Below, piece by piece: positions 1 to 12,355 of a DNA stretch of 64,000 bases. The stretch's first letter is position 1; the number at the start of each line of letters is the position of its first letter. A program made the position numbers and the translations under genes. The notes beneath the pieces were generated by a model. The model was given only the letters and a program-made list of their open reading frames with translations, made no database searches and had not been told where the DNA came from. Source of the DNA: Luscinia megarhynchos (taxonomy: Eukaryota; Chordata; Aves; Passeriformes; Turdidae); assembly GCA_034336665.1 (NCBI GenBank), contig JAPFBE010000002.1, positions 18,268,906 through 18,332,905 of the forward strand, in the 5' to 3' direction.

Positions 1-2442
1 GCTGTCAAGCCAAGGATTATTTTCTCAAAAAAAGAAGTAAATTCCAGAGAATGACTAAATTATTGGACACAGCTTCTAACTAGGTACCTTAAGAATGTGT
101 TGAATCAGGCTGTTGGTGTGAATTACTAGCCCAGCTCTGGAAAATATACCCTAGGGAGCGCCAGATTTCCTGGTTTTCCACTGATCTTAATGCCAGAGTG
201 AAATCTCCTGAGGCAAAGGGACATTAACTAACTTACAGTGCCATCTAGCCCCATCTAAGACATAAGGCGCCTATGAGTGGTTGCTAATTTTGTTCCTGTA
301 ACCGGGAGGCTGAGTCACTTCAGCTCTAACCCACCTCCTAGGTCATGTGCTTGTGGATATAAGTGTATCTTGGAGTACATCCGTGCATGCACTGGGATGT
401 ATTTTTAAAAACCTGTCCATGAGCCATCAACATAAATGCCTGACTGGGAGCCACCCCAGCTGGACAAATCTTAACGTGTTTTCATGGCCACTCGAGGTGG
501 GAGGCAGCTCAGTGTTGCTTAGGCCTGGCTGGCACTTCCTGTTGATAAGACCTTACTTTAGATGGCTCAGGGATTTGCCAGCCTGCAGGTGGTTGAGCTG
601 GGAGCCTTGGGTGCTGGGTGCTTGCTGCAGGCTATTTGTAGGGACCTCTCCCTAGAGCAGTGTTTGTAACAGCTCCCAATGCTCAGAGCATGGGTTTCCA
701 CTTTCTGAGGAAAAAAAAAAGGCAAATGTGAAAACAGCAGTGCTGCTGCTACTGCTCATCTTGTGAAATAAGCTGGGGGCAGAGGGTGGTGGCTCCAGCT
801 CCTGCTGCCCACACTGTGCTGTGACTGCATCCCTGCACCTTTCACTGCATCCACCACAGACACATCATCCCCTGAGAGATGTGGACATGGGGTGAACTCT
901 GATGGGGGCAAACCCATCGAAGGCCACAGAGTGGAAAAAGATGCCTTGAGCTCACTGGAACAAGGGTTCAAGGCTCTCTGAAGTCTGTGAGAGTCCTTAA
1001 ATTGCTGCTTTTCACCCTTGTGGGCTCCAGAGGGATTCAGGGGTTGTTGTTGGGGCCCATGGACTTGGTGCAATATTTTGTTCTTGAGTCTGCAAAGCTA
1101 GTGCCAGCTTTTCTCATCTGCTTGCAAAAGACTAATGCAGGGAAGCTGGCCAGATTGCCAAAGGTAGCGAAGTAACCTTTTTCTATGGAGGAAAACACCC
1201 ATTATCCTAACCGGGCTTGGATTACCAGTGTTTTTTTGCACTTTCTGCTTTATGGTTTTTTTTTTTCCCTCCTTGTGTGCTTGCAGTAATGTCTGTAGCC
1301 AGACATATGCTCATGGCCTGGAATGAAGTCGACTGCAATTACATCCTAAGGGAGTCACTCAACGGGGGTTTTGTGGAGGCAGGACACAGGCTCTGGTGGA
1401 GCTGCACATGTGCTGTTAGACCTCCAACTGCACTCGCTCTGCCTTCAGCTTTGTGGGAATGAGGAGCAGCAGGCTCAGAAATGCAGCCAGTCTGGTGCAC
1501 ATCTGGAGGCAGTAATTGGAGGTAAAGTGTGCACCTTCTGTTCTCGATCAAATGAGGTGTTTTCTTGCATTAGCGATTTCAGCGCGCATCAGCACCAAAA
1601 TTCATCCTTTTAAATACACTTGCTCCCCATCTCCTGTTCTCTGTGCTGGTCTGAACCTTCCCCAAGCATAAAAGGTGTTGGGAGCTGGGTTGCAGGGTCA
1701 GGTCTCTCTCCTGTAAGGCTCCTTGTGCCTTACTTCCTTTATCTCCAAGAGCAGCCAGAAGCACATGCTGTGGCAACATAATCGTTTAATCCAGGCTGGT
1801 GAAACCTGTTCTCCAGATGAACAACTGACAGATCATTTGCTCTGTAGCTCTGCATATGAATGCAATGTTTGTTGGGGTGGATGGATGCCGGTGCCAGTTT
1901 TCCACTCCAGCTTCTAGCAAAATCAAGCAGCAGCTGGACCATGAATCTGCTTCCAGCTCCTTCCTCTGCTCCGTGCAATATCCTTGCTGCAGCCACATTA
2001 GTCCTGGGGCTCTCCCTCCCTGGCTGCTGGTCTCTGGTGGGCATGCAGTAGGTGCACAGAATCCTGGCAGGCGGATGCAGCCCTCAGAGGAGCACAGCAG
2101 GCCTGTGGCACCCAGGATAGGAACGTGTTTGCCTGGGGAGGCAGGTGATACCTGAAAGGGTGCAGCCAAAACTAACAAAGGTGTGTTCAGAGATAGATAC
2201 AGTTTGATCTTTAGCCCCTGATACAAACCTTGCCTTGGCTGGAGAAGCTGCTCTGCCAAGCCCTTTTGAAAGGGCGTAACAGCCTGGCGGATTGCTGGTG
2301 ATTCCAGCAGTGGGTTGGAGCAGGGACGTGTGCTGCTGCCTCCCTTGCAACTGCTGTGAGTTAGCAGGGGTAAGGGAGAGGTGCATCCCGTTTTAGGCTT
2401 CTGAATGTCAGATGTGAGGAGATGTTGCTCTCGTGTGCCATC
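1..2442. other. noncoding stretch, no gene recognised
   Basis: I see no recognisable gene. The open frames here (up to about 157 codons on the minus strand near 1786-2259) overlap in several frames and have no domain-like composition, so I treat them as chance. Short homopolymer runs are present, an A run near 709-720 and a T run near 1255-1267. No repeat family was recognised before the CR1 that starts at 2443. Confidence 0.6.
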
Positions 2443-2735
2443 ATAGAATTACAGAAGGGTTTGGAGTTGGAAGAGACCTTAAAGCTCGAGTTCCAAGCCC
2501 TCTGCCGTGGCTAGAGACAGCTTCCACTACACCAGGTTACTCAAAGCCATGTCCAACCTGGCCTTGAACACTTCCAGGAATGGAGCATCTACAGCTTGTC
2601 TGAACAACCTGTTCCAGTGTCTCACCATGCTCACAGTAAAGAATTTCTTCCTAACATCTTATCTAAATCTACTTTCAGTTTAAAGGCATTACCTCTTGTC
2701 CCATCACTACATGCCCTTGTCAAAAGAGCAGAGTC
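2443..2735 (-). mobile_element. CR1 LINE fragment, 3' end
   Basis: This is a truncated copy of a chicken-repeat-1 non-LTR retrotransposon in reverse orientation. The plus strand begins with the reverse complement of the ATTCTGTG-like CR1 3' tail (CATAGAATTACAGAAGG). The hallmark antisense phrases follow in order: TTGGAAGAGACCTTAAAG, ACCTGGCCTTGAACACTTCC, CCTGTTCCAGTGTCTCACCA, AGTAAAGAATTTCTTCCTAA and CATTACCTCTTGTCC. Only the 3' UTR end is present, which is the usual 5' truncation of CR1, and no reverse transcriptase remains. It is moderately diverged from the remembered consensus, so it is an old fixed insertion. Its exact edge near 2735 is uncertain. Confidence 0.93.
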
Positions 2736-4990
2736 AGTGGCTCATTGCACATTGTGCAAATGCATGTGCTCGTGTAGGTTTTCTGAGTGCCCAGAAAATC
2801 TGTCATCTCCTAGGTGCTGAATGTACTTTTGGTGAGCAGCCTGTCCTGCTCTGCTGCAGTCCTTGTTTGTTGCTTCTCTGGTTTCAGGGTCCATCCCTTC
2901 CAGATTTTGTAATGCAGGCAGCAGCTGACACTCTCACAGCCCAGCTGATGGCTTGGTGGTGGCACAAAACCAGGGAGAGGGCTGTGGTGTGCACTGGTGG
3001 CTGCCATTGCTCCAACAAAGGGCGTTAAAAACTTACTAGGAGAATATGCAGTGGTTCTGCTGACATATTCTTTATTTTTGGCTTAAGGAGTAAGCTGAGG
3101 CCTGAGACTTTTACCAGGGCCATCTTATGCCTCTTGAATTGCCTGATCTGCTTGCACTGCCTCTTGAGGATGGAGAGCTGAATGAAGCTGCTTGCATTCA
3201 GATTGCAATCCACACTCCTTTAAAACTCCTTTTCTGAGAGGAGCACGCATTAAGTATTTTTGGGGCCAGCACTGTGAGGTTGGCTCAGCTTCCAGAAACA
3301 CTTTCCAAAGTTCGTTGTCCAGAATAGTGTGCTCTAAAAATGCACTGCATTCCCCCTGCACAAGTTGGTCCGACCTACTGTGACAGTACAACAGGGTTTT
3401 TCTTTCAGCTCAGATGAGATTCATATTCAGATCTGTACTAGTTGCACAGTGAAACAGCTTCTTTTTCTTCCCTGTTCCCTGTTTTGCACCTCCAGTGCCT
3501 GTCTCTTGTGCTAGATGAGAGCCTGTGGGGAGTTCAGGGAGTGCAGATCTGGGCTGTGTATCACCCTGTCACTGGGACCAAGCTGGGAGAGGTCAGTACA
3601 TTGCACAGCTCGGAGCAATGTGTGCTGTGCTCGGGGGAAGGGGGGGGTGGGAGGTTTGAAACCCTCACTGGTATTTTATCTTCAGTTTAGCATGGCTCAG
3701 GTTTGTCAGCAAAACACTGTGGTCCTGAAATTTCAAGCCTGAGGCAGAGCTGGGAAGAACATCCTAGAGCTCCTGGGTTTCTGTCTAGGGCTTTGGACAC
3801 AGCTTCAGTCAAAGATTCTCCCTTCCTGAAAGAAGAGAGATGTCAAAGTGTAATGCTTACATCAGTTATGTGAAGTCCACTCAGACTTATTCAACCCCCT
3901 ACCTCTGCATAACTTTTTTTGGCAAGCATTAACTAATAAGGAAGGGAGTAAATCTTGCTTGAAGTTATTTTTCTTCCTGCTCCTGTGTCCCACCCCCCGG
4001 CGCCTCATGGCAGGTGCTACAGAGGCGAAAACCAGCACTCCTGCAGAGACAGATTAGCAGCACACAAAATGATCTCTCTCCTCCTTGTGCACCCTAGAGC
4101 CTGGAAACTCCCCCATCTCTCCAGCATTGCAGCCCAGCTGTCCCAAACCCCAGACAGCAGGGATGGATAACAGCAGGCTGCTCTCTGCGCTGCAGCCCGG
4201 CGATGGAGGAGATAATGGGAATGATTTCTTGGTACAAGTACAAGCATGAATCCGCTGAAGAAATTCTAAGTCTAGTTGTGGTGAAAAAAAAAAAGAAAAA
4301 TAAAGCAAATGCACACACGGGCACACACACAACCTCGACCTCATGTAACGTTGGAGGGTTTGGTTGTGCCTGACTTTTTTCCTCAGCTGCTGGTCCTTGA
4401 ACTCCTCCCACCACTGGAGCAACAGCTGGCGTGCTGAGGTGCACTGCAGGGCTGCCAGCTCTCCTCACTGCAGATCAAGCCTTGCACTCTGTTACTGGGG
4501 GGTTTCCTGCCAGAGTGCTCGGATTGTGTGAGAATTGTGCCTTTTGATGGAAGAAAAAGGGGTGGGAGGAAGCTAATTAAGAAAAAAAAATGTTTCTAGC
4601 ACTCAGGATTGTGTAGGAAAATTAACAAATAGGAAATGAGTGTGACCTCCAGTGAGTAAAATAATAATCTTTTTGCCCCAAGCAGGGCTGTATGAGCTGT
4701 TTGGATGAATGTGGCAGAGCAAGGGTGTGGAAGAAAATGGAGCTCTGCTCAATGCTGCAGGCCTTTTGCCACTGCAACTAAAAGAGTAAAAACTTATTTT
4801 GCCACTCTGGATGCTAACTCATGACAGGCAATTGCTTTAGCTATGGCAAATGAAGCTCAAGAAAGGGTCCATCACAGATTAGCTCCTAAGCCTTAGGGTG
4901 TTTTGCTAAGTGAGGTGCCAGACCAGTCTGTAGAAATCTTCTTCTTCTTGAATTATTATTCTTTTTAAATGTTAGACCCTGCCTGCAAAG
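2736..4990. other. noncoding stretch, no gene recognised
   Basis: No gene or repeat family was recognised. A G-run (3633-3654) and a short CA-rich patch near 4308-4332 are the only compositional features. An A-rich run at about 4282-4302 could be the tail of an old retroposed sequence, but nothing identifiable precedes it. Confidence 0.55.
3633..3654 (+). other. possible G-quadruplex
   Basis: The plus strand has a run of five G, two A, then eight G, a T, three G, an A and two G. This gives enough closely spaced G tracts to fold into a four-stranded structure. This is a sequence-pattern call only. No gene or promoter is visible beside it, so any role is unknown. Confidence 0.4.
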
Positions 4991-5155
4991 ATGAAGTGTT
5001 TCCTGGCCTCACTTTTCAGTATTGCTATTCTTTCCATCCTCTATTGCTTCCACAGTGGGTACAGAGACATGAGCTTTCAATACCTGCAAATTTCCATCTG
5101 GTTTGTTAGCAGCACTCCTCATGAAGGGGATTATGAAAAGTTGGAGATGCTACAG
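4991..5155 (+). CDS. candidate first coding exon, type II membrane anchor
   Basis: An ATG opens a 55-codon frame that runs into a good splice donor, CTACAG then GTAAGC, at 5156. The predicted peptide begins MKCFLASLFSIAILSILYCF, a short basic start followed by a hydrophobic segment of about 18 residues. A more polar stretch with HEGDYEKLEML follows near residues 44-54. A short cytoplasmic tail plus signal anchor is the layout of Golgi glycosyltransferases and sulfotransferases, but I do not recognise the family and no catalytic region follows in this window. The frame ends in phase 0. The next strong plus-strand exon candidate, 15066-15130, would accept phase 0, but that link is speculative. 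A chance frame with a hydrophobic run is a real alternative. Confidence 0.28.
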
Positions 5156-6097
5156 GTAAGCATCCAAACAGTAATCCTGGCTTCCACAATGAGGCAGTGT
5201 GTTTTGTGTGGTAAGAGCTGCAGGAACAGGACTCGTGAGTGACAGAGCAAAAAATCAGTGATTGCTGTTTGGCAGGAGATATTTAAACTTTGTCAAGCTA
5301 GGCAAGTATCTCCATTGTGGTCTCTGACTCACAATTCAAGTATGCTGGGAACATTTGAGGGGGCTGGGTCAGTTCTTTAAGCAGTGGGAAAACAAGGCTT
5401 TAATGCATCACGGCATAACTTTGGGTCTGTGCTCTACTGTTCTGCTTTTCTTTGAGGAAACTGGTGTGGCTGGCGGTAGGGAGAGGGAGGTGTTGTGAAA
5501 CCACACACACACACACACACACTCACATGTGATTTTAATCCCTCCTAACAGTGGTTCAGACTCATTTGACTGTGGTGGCTGAGCTGAACCACTTCTGACT
5601 TGCCCTCCTGAAGGTGAACAGAGGACAAGGCTGTGTGGTGGGGCTGGTGACAACTGGGTTTCAACCTCTGCTGCAGCAGTCTGGCTGGGGTATGCAAGAC
5701 AGAGAAGCTGGTGGAGGGGCTCACCAACCCCTTCCAGCTATTCAGTACCACTCTGTGGGCACAAGAGTGTCACAACCTGGCCAGTGAAGCCAGGCTTGCA
5801 GCTCTGGTGTGTGGTCATTATGGCAAAAAGCAGCCGGGCTGTTCTGGTGAATCTTGAGGGTAGGAAGGCTTGGCAGCAGCTCGGCTCTCCTGCTTTCCTT
5901 CCACTGCTGCAGATAACGCCGTGCAGCCTCCCGGGGAGGAGGTGCATTTCTGCCCTTACCAAAGGTGTTTTCTCTTGATATGGTGTGTTCCTGCACATGG
6001 AGGGGAAGGCAGATATGGCCAGACATCCTCTCCCAGATCCTGTTGTGTGGGTGAGAGCGGCTGCTGGCAGTAGGGCTGCTCCTTTGTGCTCCTCCAG
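5156..6097. other. noncoding stretch with microsatellite
   Basis: Apart from the CA microsatellite at 5502-5522, I see nothing identifiable. Long open frames on the minus strand (up to 171 codons across 5738-6253) overlap other open frames in both directions and show no domain, so they are not called as genes. Confidence 0.5.
5502..5522. repeat. (CA)n microsatellite
   Basis: About ten uninterrupted CA dinucleotides, followed by an imperfect continuation (CTCACATG). It is a simple sequence repeat, probably polymorphic in length. Confidence 0.97.
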
Positions 6098-6258
6098 CTG
6101 AAGGCAAGCACCCATTTGGGGATGCTTCCCAGAAAACACAAATGTACAGGGAGCAGATGCCTTCTGTTCATGGCTTTGTGCCTCCTGCTCCTGGGAGGGG
6201 CTGGAAGGAGAACCAGGAAATGGTGCTGGAGAAGTATGGCCAAAAATGGTCAAGACAG
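6098..6258 (+). CDS. candidate internal exon, frame ambiguous
   Basis: A pyrimidine-rich acceptor (TTTGTGCTCCTCCAG) precedes 6098 and a good donor (AAGACAG then GTAAGC) follows 6258. The 161-bp interval is open in two frames. One gives a hydrophilic peptide ending MVLEKYGQKWSRQ, in phase 0 at the donor. The other contains an ATG at 6122, then a hydrophobic stretch CLLFMALCLLLLGG, ending two bases into a codon. Neither peptide is recognised. The minus strand is also open here, which weakens the coding argument. It could be a noncoding exon of a lncRNA or a chance pairing of splice motifs. Confidence 0.2.
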
Positions 6259-9200
6259 GTAAGCAGCAGCCATATGGCAGATGTGCTGCTGGCTCTGTAA
6301 TTAAGCCAAGTGCTTGGGATGTAAGAGGCTTGGCTGTGCTCAGTTGAGAGCCTGGCTTCCTGTGTGTTCCTGCCTGCTATGATTCTGACCAGAAATTCCA
6401 TTTTTGACCTGAAAAATCTTCCAGATGAAAATTTAATTATAAAAGTGATGTATTCCCACAAGAAACTTCAGTGTCAGCAAATAAGTATTTTTTTCTGAAA
6501 AACTGTTTTATTCACACAACAAAAACCTGGCTCCCACTAATTCCATGCTAGAGCATTACCCTGGTAAAAATTCTGTTCATTTGTTTAATAAAAATGATTA
6601 TGGTTTGCAATTAGCATCCATTAGGCATACAAGTTGCAAAGAATTGACACCGTTCCTGAAGTCCTCTTGCACAAGATAAATTTTCTTGGCAAGTTTTTAA
6701 ATCATGACCTATGCTATATCTGTGATTTATAAAAAGGTTTTTGGCAGTGGAGAAGTGGGATGAATCAATCATGGGAGTGTTAACCCAGATAACATGATTT
6801 TCTTTCCTTTGGTGCAACAAATTACTTGCTTTCTGCAGAGCAAAGGTACAAGCATTTTCCTCAGACGATGAGACTTGTAACATGGACTTTATAAATATTT
6901 TTCTTTGTAAAGGTCTTTGCTTGTGGTTGTTATTGGTTCCATATTTACTTGGGATCTTTGCATGCAGAGGATGGCTTTTGGCTTGTAAAGAGGAACTTCT
7001 CAGAGGCTGGACCGTTTCCCCTCACACTCCTAAGTCTCTCCAAGATTGTAATACTCAGAAAGACTGCTAGGGGCAAGGTGCTTTTCTGCATCTAACAGAA
7101 TACTCTGCAAGCTCATTAATAAAGGCCAGATAAAATAAAGCTTGGAAAGTCAACATGTTCAAGAAGATAGGCCATTCTGGGAAACAAGTGGAGAGGAGGT
7201 GTGCATTTCTGTGAACAAAGGAAGTCCAAACTGTAAACCATAATATATCTGTTAGCTCATTAATGTGTCTGATGCTGACTAATTCCAGGGGTGTTCCTGT
7301 TGCCCAGCAGCAAAAGTGCAAATAAGTGGACAGCTGTGATTTAGTGGCAAATATTTGAACACATCATGACAATTCAGGCCACTCACTCTCTTAAGTTAAT
7401 ACAACTTCTGGAGAATCATTTCAAACCGGGCTGAAGTGCAGAGCAGCCACTTCATGTGCATCTCAGCCAAATGGCCCTCAAGTATTTGGGGCCAAACTTT
7501 GCCTTCTGTTATGCCCTGTGAGCCCCCATTCACTCCAGAGTTTGCACTATGTAGCTGAGGGGCAGAGCTGACTCTTGATGCTAATCTGACTTTTTCTAGC
7601 TCAGTAAGTACAATTTCACATGTAAATGTGAATGTGGAACAGATCTGGACTCGATTAATTCCTGAATCCTTGACAGAAAGCCATAATTGTTTATCCAGAT
7701 GATGTTTCTTTCTCTCTCTTCTATTTTCTTGACACTTTAAATCCAAGGTTTTAATAGGCTTGTGAAATAAACACATGAGTGTAGATTTCAGTGGTATCAA
7801 AGGTGTGAGGAAGGCCCTTCCCTTTTCCTCAGCAGGGATAAATGATCACTTGGTGCACACTTCACTTGTGCTCTCCAGAGCCTTGGGGAGGGGTGGCTGC
7901 GGATCTGAAGGTGGGAGGGAGGGTATTTCCAAGAGAACTCTTAGCCCGGGGCTCCTATTACAGATGTGAAGGACCTGTGATATATATATTTTTTTTTCCT
8001 GGTAGGCAGTGAAATCTGTGCTAGTGGCTATATCTGGGGCACAGAGTTGTTGGGGGAGGAGAAAAGCAAGGGAATATGGAAAAAAATTGTATTTATCAGG
8101 GTAATCTAGTTTAGGAGCACAAGTACTAAAACATTTTAATCACAGTCATACGGCTGTGTGTCACTGCAGGGCAGAATTAAGGCTATTTGTATGCCTTGGT
8201 AGCACACTGCCACACTTCAACAAGTTTGAATTTATTTTAAGCATAACTTTAACTCTGAATTCCCTGGGTTTGCAATGTCTGGTCTGGAAATAAATGCAAC
8301 CTCTTTATATTGTACTTTACTCTTAAAATAGGCTTTCCACTTTAGCTCCATTTCTGTTGGCTTGGCAAGAGCATGGGCTGTCATTTCCTGCCCTGCTGGG
8401 TTTGCTGTTTAAATGGAGAGGGCGGTGTATCCGAATAAAGGAACACTGCAGTAAAAGCTGGGATGGGAGAGGGATGGCACTCCCAGGGCAGCTGTGCCAC
8501 AGCTTAGTTATTGCTTTAACTGCCCATGCCTGACTATCTCCTGCATGAATGTGTGGCTACCTTTGGCACAGAGATGCTTTCTTTGGGGTTAGAAAGAGCT
8601 CACAAGGGATCAGAGTTTCAAATTCGGTTTCATGTTGTGGAAGTGACATTGTGAACTCAGCTCCCAGTAAGGCCACTGGAATTGGTGGCATGATGTTCAG
8701 CTCACACCAGGCTGCTTGTGAGCTTGGCTCACAGCTCTGGAGCTTCATGTGCCACGCTGGAGAGGCTCCTGCTTGCCAGGCTGGGCACAGCTGGCCCAGT
8801 GGCATGCCCAGGGACGGGGCACAGGGATAGTCCCCTGCAGAAGTTACTCTGTTTGCCTCCTCGCAGGGGAAATCACCTCCTCCTCCTGTGATGGGGAAGG
8901 CTGGTGGCTCAGGGAGCTCTGGGGACAGAGTCCATGCCCTGGCTGTTTTTAACATGGATTTCTTCAGACAAGGCTTCTTCTTGATAGGAGAGAAACAGCA
9001 TAATTCCTGGAGTTTCTGCAGCCATTACCTCTTTCCCTGACTCCCAAGTCTGGGAATGAATCCTGCTGGGCTTTTTGCCTTGCTACATATCCAGAAACAC
9101 AGTGAATATATACGTCTCCCCTCTCTCCCTCTTCTGTGCAAGTTCCCTCACTCTCTCCCTCATTTCCCTCCCAATACACCCATGCCCTACCCCCTGGCTA

Positions 9201-9639
9201 AAGCAAAATTTCCCTCTTTTTTTGGCAGCTGGCCTTCCCAGGGGCCCAGACTAACAGAAGCCTGAGCCCTGACTGACTGTGCCTTGGCCAGAGCAGAGCA
9301 ACTCTTTGCTGAGAGATAATGTTGCCTTAAAGGAGAAGGGATTTTTTAATCTCCCTATCTGTTTCCCTATCTTGCTCACCCATTTGTTTCTAGGATCCCA
9401 TGGGGAGAGCAATGCTTGTGCCTGGGACCTGCTGCCTCGCAGTCACCTACTGGGAGTCCCCCTCTTCCCGGACAATCTTCCTGGCTGTGGAGTTCATCTC
9501 TGAGCCAGGCCTCCTGTAATTAAAGCAAGCCTTGCTCTTGACATTCTGCAAGCTCTGGATTTCTGCAAGGCCTTTCCAGGACTTGCAGCTTTCCTCCAGC
9601 TCAGCCCTTGCAAGCCAAGTGATGAGGCTTCCAGGGTTT
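6259..9639. other. noncoding stretch, no gene recognised
   Basis: AT-rich DNA without a recognised repeat or gene. A TA/T-rich tract lies near 7979-7998. A G-rich patch lies near 7884-7923 (GGTGGGAGGGAGGG), with three close G-triplets. From about 9115 to 9235 the plus strand is strongly pyrimidine-rich and ends in an acceptor-like CTCTTTTTTTGGCAG, with no convincing exon after it. Confidence 0.5.
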
Positions 9640-9745
9640 CTCCCGCGGGATGGCTCCAGTGCATGCATCTCACTGTCAGGAAGCTTTTCCTGACACTCAG
9701 CCTAAATTTTCCTCTTTTCAAATGTCATCCTGGCACTCCTACTTA
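9640..9745 (-). mobile_element. probable old CR1 fragment
   Basis: The plus-strand phrase CTGTCAGGAAGCTTTTCCTG, then CTCAGCCTAAATTTTCCTC, follows the antisense order of a CR1 3' region (a frame around AGGAA-TTCTTCCTGA, then CCTAAA-TCC-CT). No tail or clean ends are visible and the copy is badly decayed. A chance resemblance or another LINE subfamily cannot be excluded. Confidence 0.4.
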
Positions 9746-12350
9746 GCATGCACTTTCTGTGCGTCTCCCTCCCTCTGAGCAGGCTGTGCTTTTCCCTCTC
9801 CACTGCCTGGGCTCTTTCTGGTGCTTGCTGGCTGTCACCCACTTTCCTCTCACTCGCCTCAGCTTGGCCAGTCCAAGCACATTATCTTACAGCTCATTTC
9901 CCTTTATAAATCAAACCTCCCAGGCATTTTCCTCTTTTTTTTCCTAGTTCTTTCTTATTTTTAAATTTTTTTATTTTTCTCATTTTCCCTTCTCCCCACC
10001 ACACAGGAGGAATTTTTGGGTGTCTGCCTCATGGTTCAGAACATTTTTCTCTCCACTTTCACTGGCAAGGGTTTTAGCATAAAGTGCTGACATTTCTTTG
10101 TTGCTGTGGGCACCTCCTTCTTGGAGAAATGAATGGCTGGGAGTGTGTAAATGCACAACCAGAGGTCCTGGGAGCAGCCCATGCAGGTGCCCCTCAACCT
10201 GTTCTGTGCTCATGCAAACTCTCCAGTACAGACTGAGCTCCCACTGTTGCCTTCCTCTATATAGAGTCATAATCACTCTCCCCTGTTCAGACTCTTCCCA
10301 TGGATTTCATGGATCTGAGGATGTTAAACCTCTGCTGAGTTAGGTCTGTGTGGGCAATGACCTTGAGTTCAGGAAGGACTGGAAATGAAGAGGAGTAGAC
10401 TCTGCCTCATGGTGTGCGCACATGAAATGGCTCCATGTGCCCTATTTCTTTATCAAGCCAGCCTGAATGTGCATTCTGATGAGGAACAGAGCAGCACCAG
10501 AATGGAGAAGAGTAAGAAACAGGTTGCTTGTCCTTCTGTGTCCAACTTCTTTGCTACCACATGACATGGGTTTTGTTCAGGATCACGACCTGGGCTGAAG
10601 GGCTGAGCTGCTCTCCCACTTCAGACTGCCACTGGCACTGAGTTCTTGCTTTACCGTGGCCAGAAGATGAAGGTTTCTCCATGCAAAGAGATAATCAGGA
10701 CCGTGGAGGTTGCCATGACAGCTCTGAGGAGAAATTGGGTCACCCTGCAGCCCGTGGAGGGGACCAGTCATGGCTGCATGGTGGTCACCCACAAGCCCAC
10801 AAGGGCAGATGTGTTTCAGCACTCATGATTGGGCTGACTGCACTGGTTCTGTGTTTTCTGGGAGGAAACCAAAGAGTTTCAAACTTGGTTACCATTTTGA
10901 AGTTAGTGTGGCTAGAATGGTTGGTTGGAACCCACACCACTGCCATGGCAACAGATACATACACATTTTTTTTGGAACATGAAATAAGAACAACTTTTCT
11001 GGTGCATAAGTAACTCTTCAGAGGAGAAGATACTGAGGAACTAGAGTTAGGAGTAGCATACTGAGGGGACTGACGATATCAGGCCTGTAGAACTGAATAC
11101 AGGATCGTTTCAAAATTAAAAAGAAAGTCAAGGATGAATGGTGAGGCTGAGAATGTACTTTGGCCAGTAAAATTCCTAAATAATAGCGTCCTCTATGGAC
11201 TTAAGACCAGTTATGAAACACATCGTTGGTTTCAAGTCAAAACAGTTTTTTTAACAGATAAAAATGCATGGTCATTGATTATTGATCCCTTTGGGGAATG
11301 TGGTCACAAGTATTTCAGGGAAGCATTGATGAGAACTGTGGAAGAGCTATCCTTTTTTTCCAGCCATTTAGCCCTTCTCACCTTCTATATATCCCCCTCA
11401 AGGGTATTATATTGATCTGTTAATTCTCCTTTTCTCTTTCTACTTGCCACTTTCGGGACAGGAGACACCAGGGATGTGGGTACCCTCCTTGAAGATCAGA
11501 AGGGATGGGTAAGGCACACCAAACAGTCCCTGCAGTGGAAGCCAAAGTCACCATTGTTCCTTTCCTTTGTCATCACCCTGAAGCTGTGCAGAAGGACAGA
11601 CACTGATGGCCCACCTCCTATGGGTTGTGTGCTATCAGCAGTTTCATGACAGAGTAGTTTTAGGCTTAACTCTAGCTCTGCCTTTGTGTAGATAGCACAG
11701 ACAGGTATGGTGTGACCTGCTTAACAGTGTGACTATACAATCTGTAGTTATTTCCATGTAAAAGGAAATACATACTTTTGTGGAGACCAGGAGATTTTTG
11801 GAGAATTGCATGTGTGAAATATAAATCGATGCGCTGAACTGCCTTTTGTACACACACACAAAAGCATGGATCAAGTTGCAGGGTTTGCTCCATAAAAGTG
11901 GTGTTGATTTTGAAGGTTTTGCTGCTGCCTTTTGCAGCCTTTTTACTGTCACAGAGGCAAGGAGCACCAGAGGGTTTGCCCCCCAGGGCACTGACAGCTT
12001 GGCACTTTGCACTGTGTGGCTGGAGGGTCACTGAGCCTAGTATTACCTGGCCAGGAGAGGAGTTGTGGCAGTGACCCTGAGCCTTAGGAATGGATGCCTC
12101 TGTTTCTGTGCAGGTAGCCAATATTGCACTGCTGGGACAGTGATTTAGCCATGACAACAGAATGGTGACCTGTGCTTACCACTGCACAAGCAAGTGCTTT
12201 TTTCAGATCAAACTGAGCCCTGGCTCAGTCGGCTCCAAGGCTGGGCTGGGGCAGGGTCTTTCAACGTTGGGTTGGAGTCCCTCTGAGGCATCAAAACATG
12301 CAAATCCTTCCTGCTGGCCTCCTCCCTGCCTGGTTTCCATGTCTTTGGCC
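9746..12350. other. noncoding stretch, possible decayed LTR piece
   Basis: A T-rich tract lies at about 9927-9990. Around 10690-10800 the text CACCCTGCAGCCCGTGGAGG and nearby phrases resemble degenerate blocks of avian LTRs, but the match is too loose to call. A run of codons open on the minus strand at 12203-12350 is treated with the 13470-13697 exon. Nothing else was recognised. Confidence 0.45.
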
Positions 12351-12355
12351 CTGTC
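12351..12355. repeat. target-site duplication, copy 1
   Basis: CTGTC, identical to 13470-13474 on the other side of the solo LTR. A 5-bp duplication is the size expected from a class III (ERVL-like) or some gamma-type integrases. Confidence 0.85.

Noticed and set aside
5738..6253. A 171-codon minus-strand frame.
   Set aside because: Overlaps other long open frames on both strands. There is no domain, and the translation has many scattered H, S, P and C residues typical of noncoding sequence.
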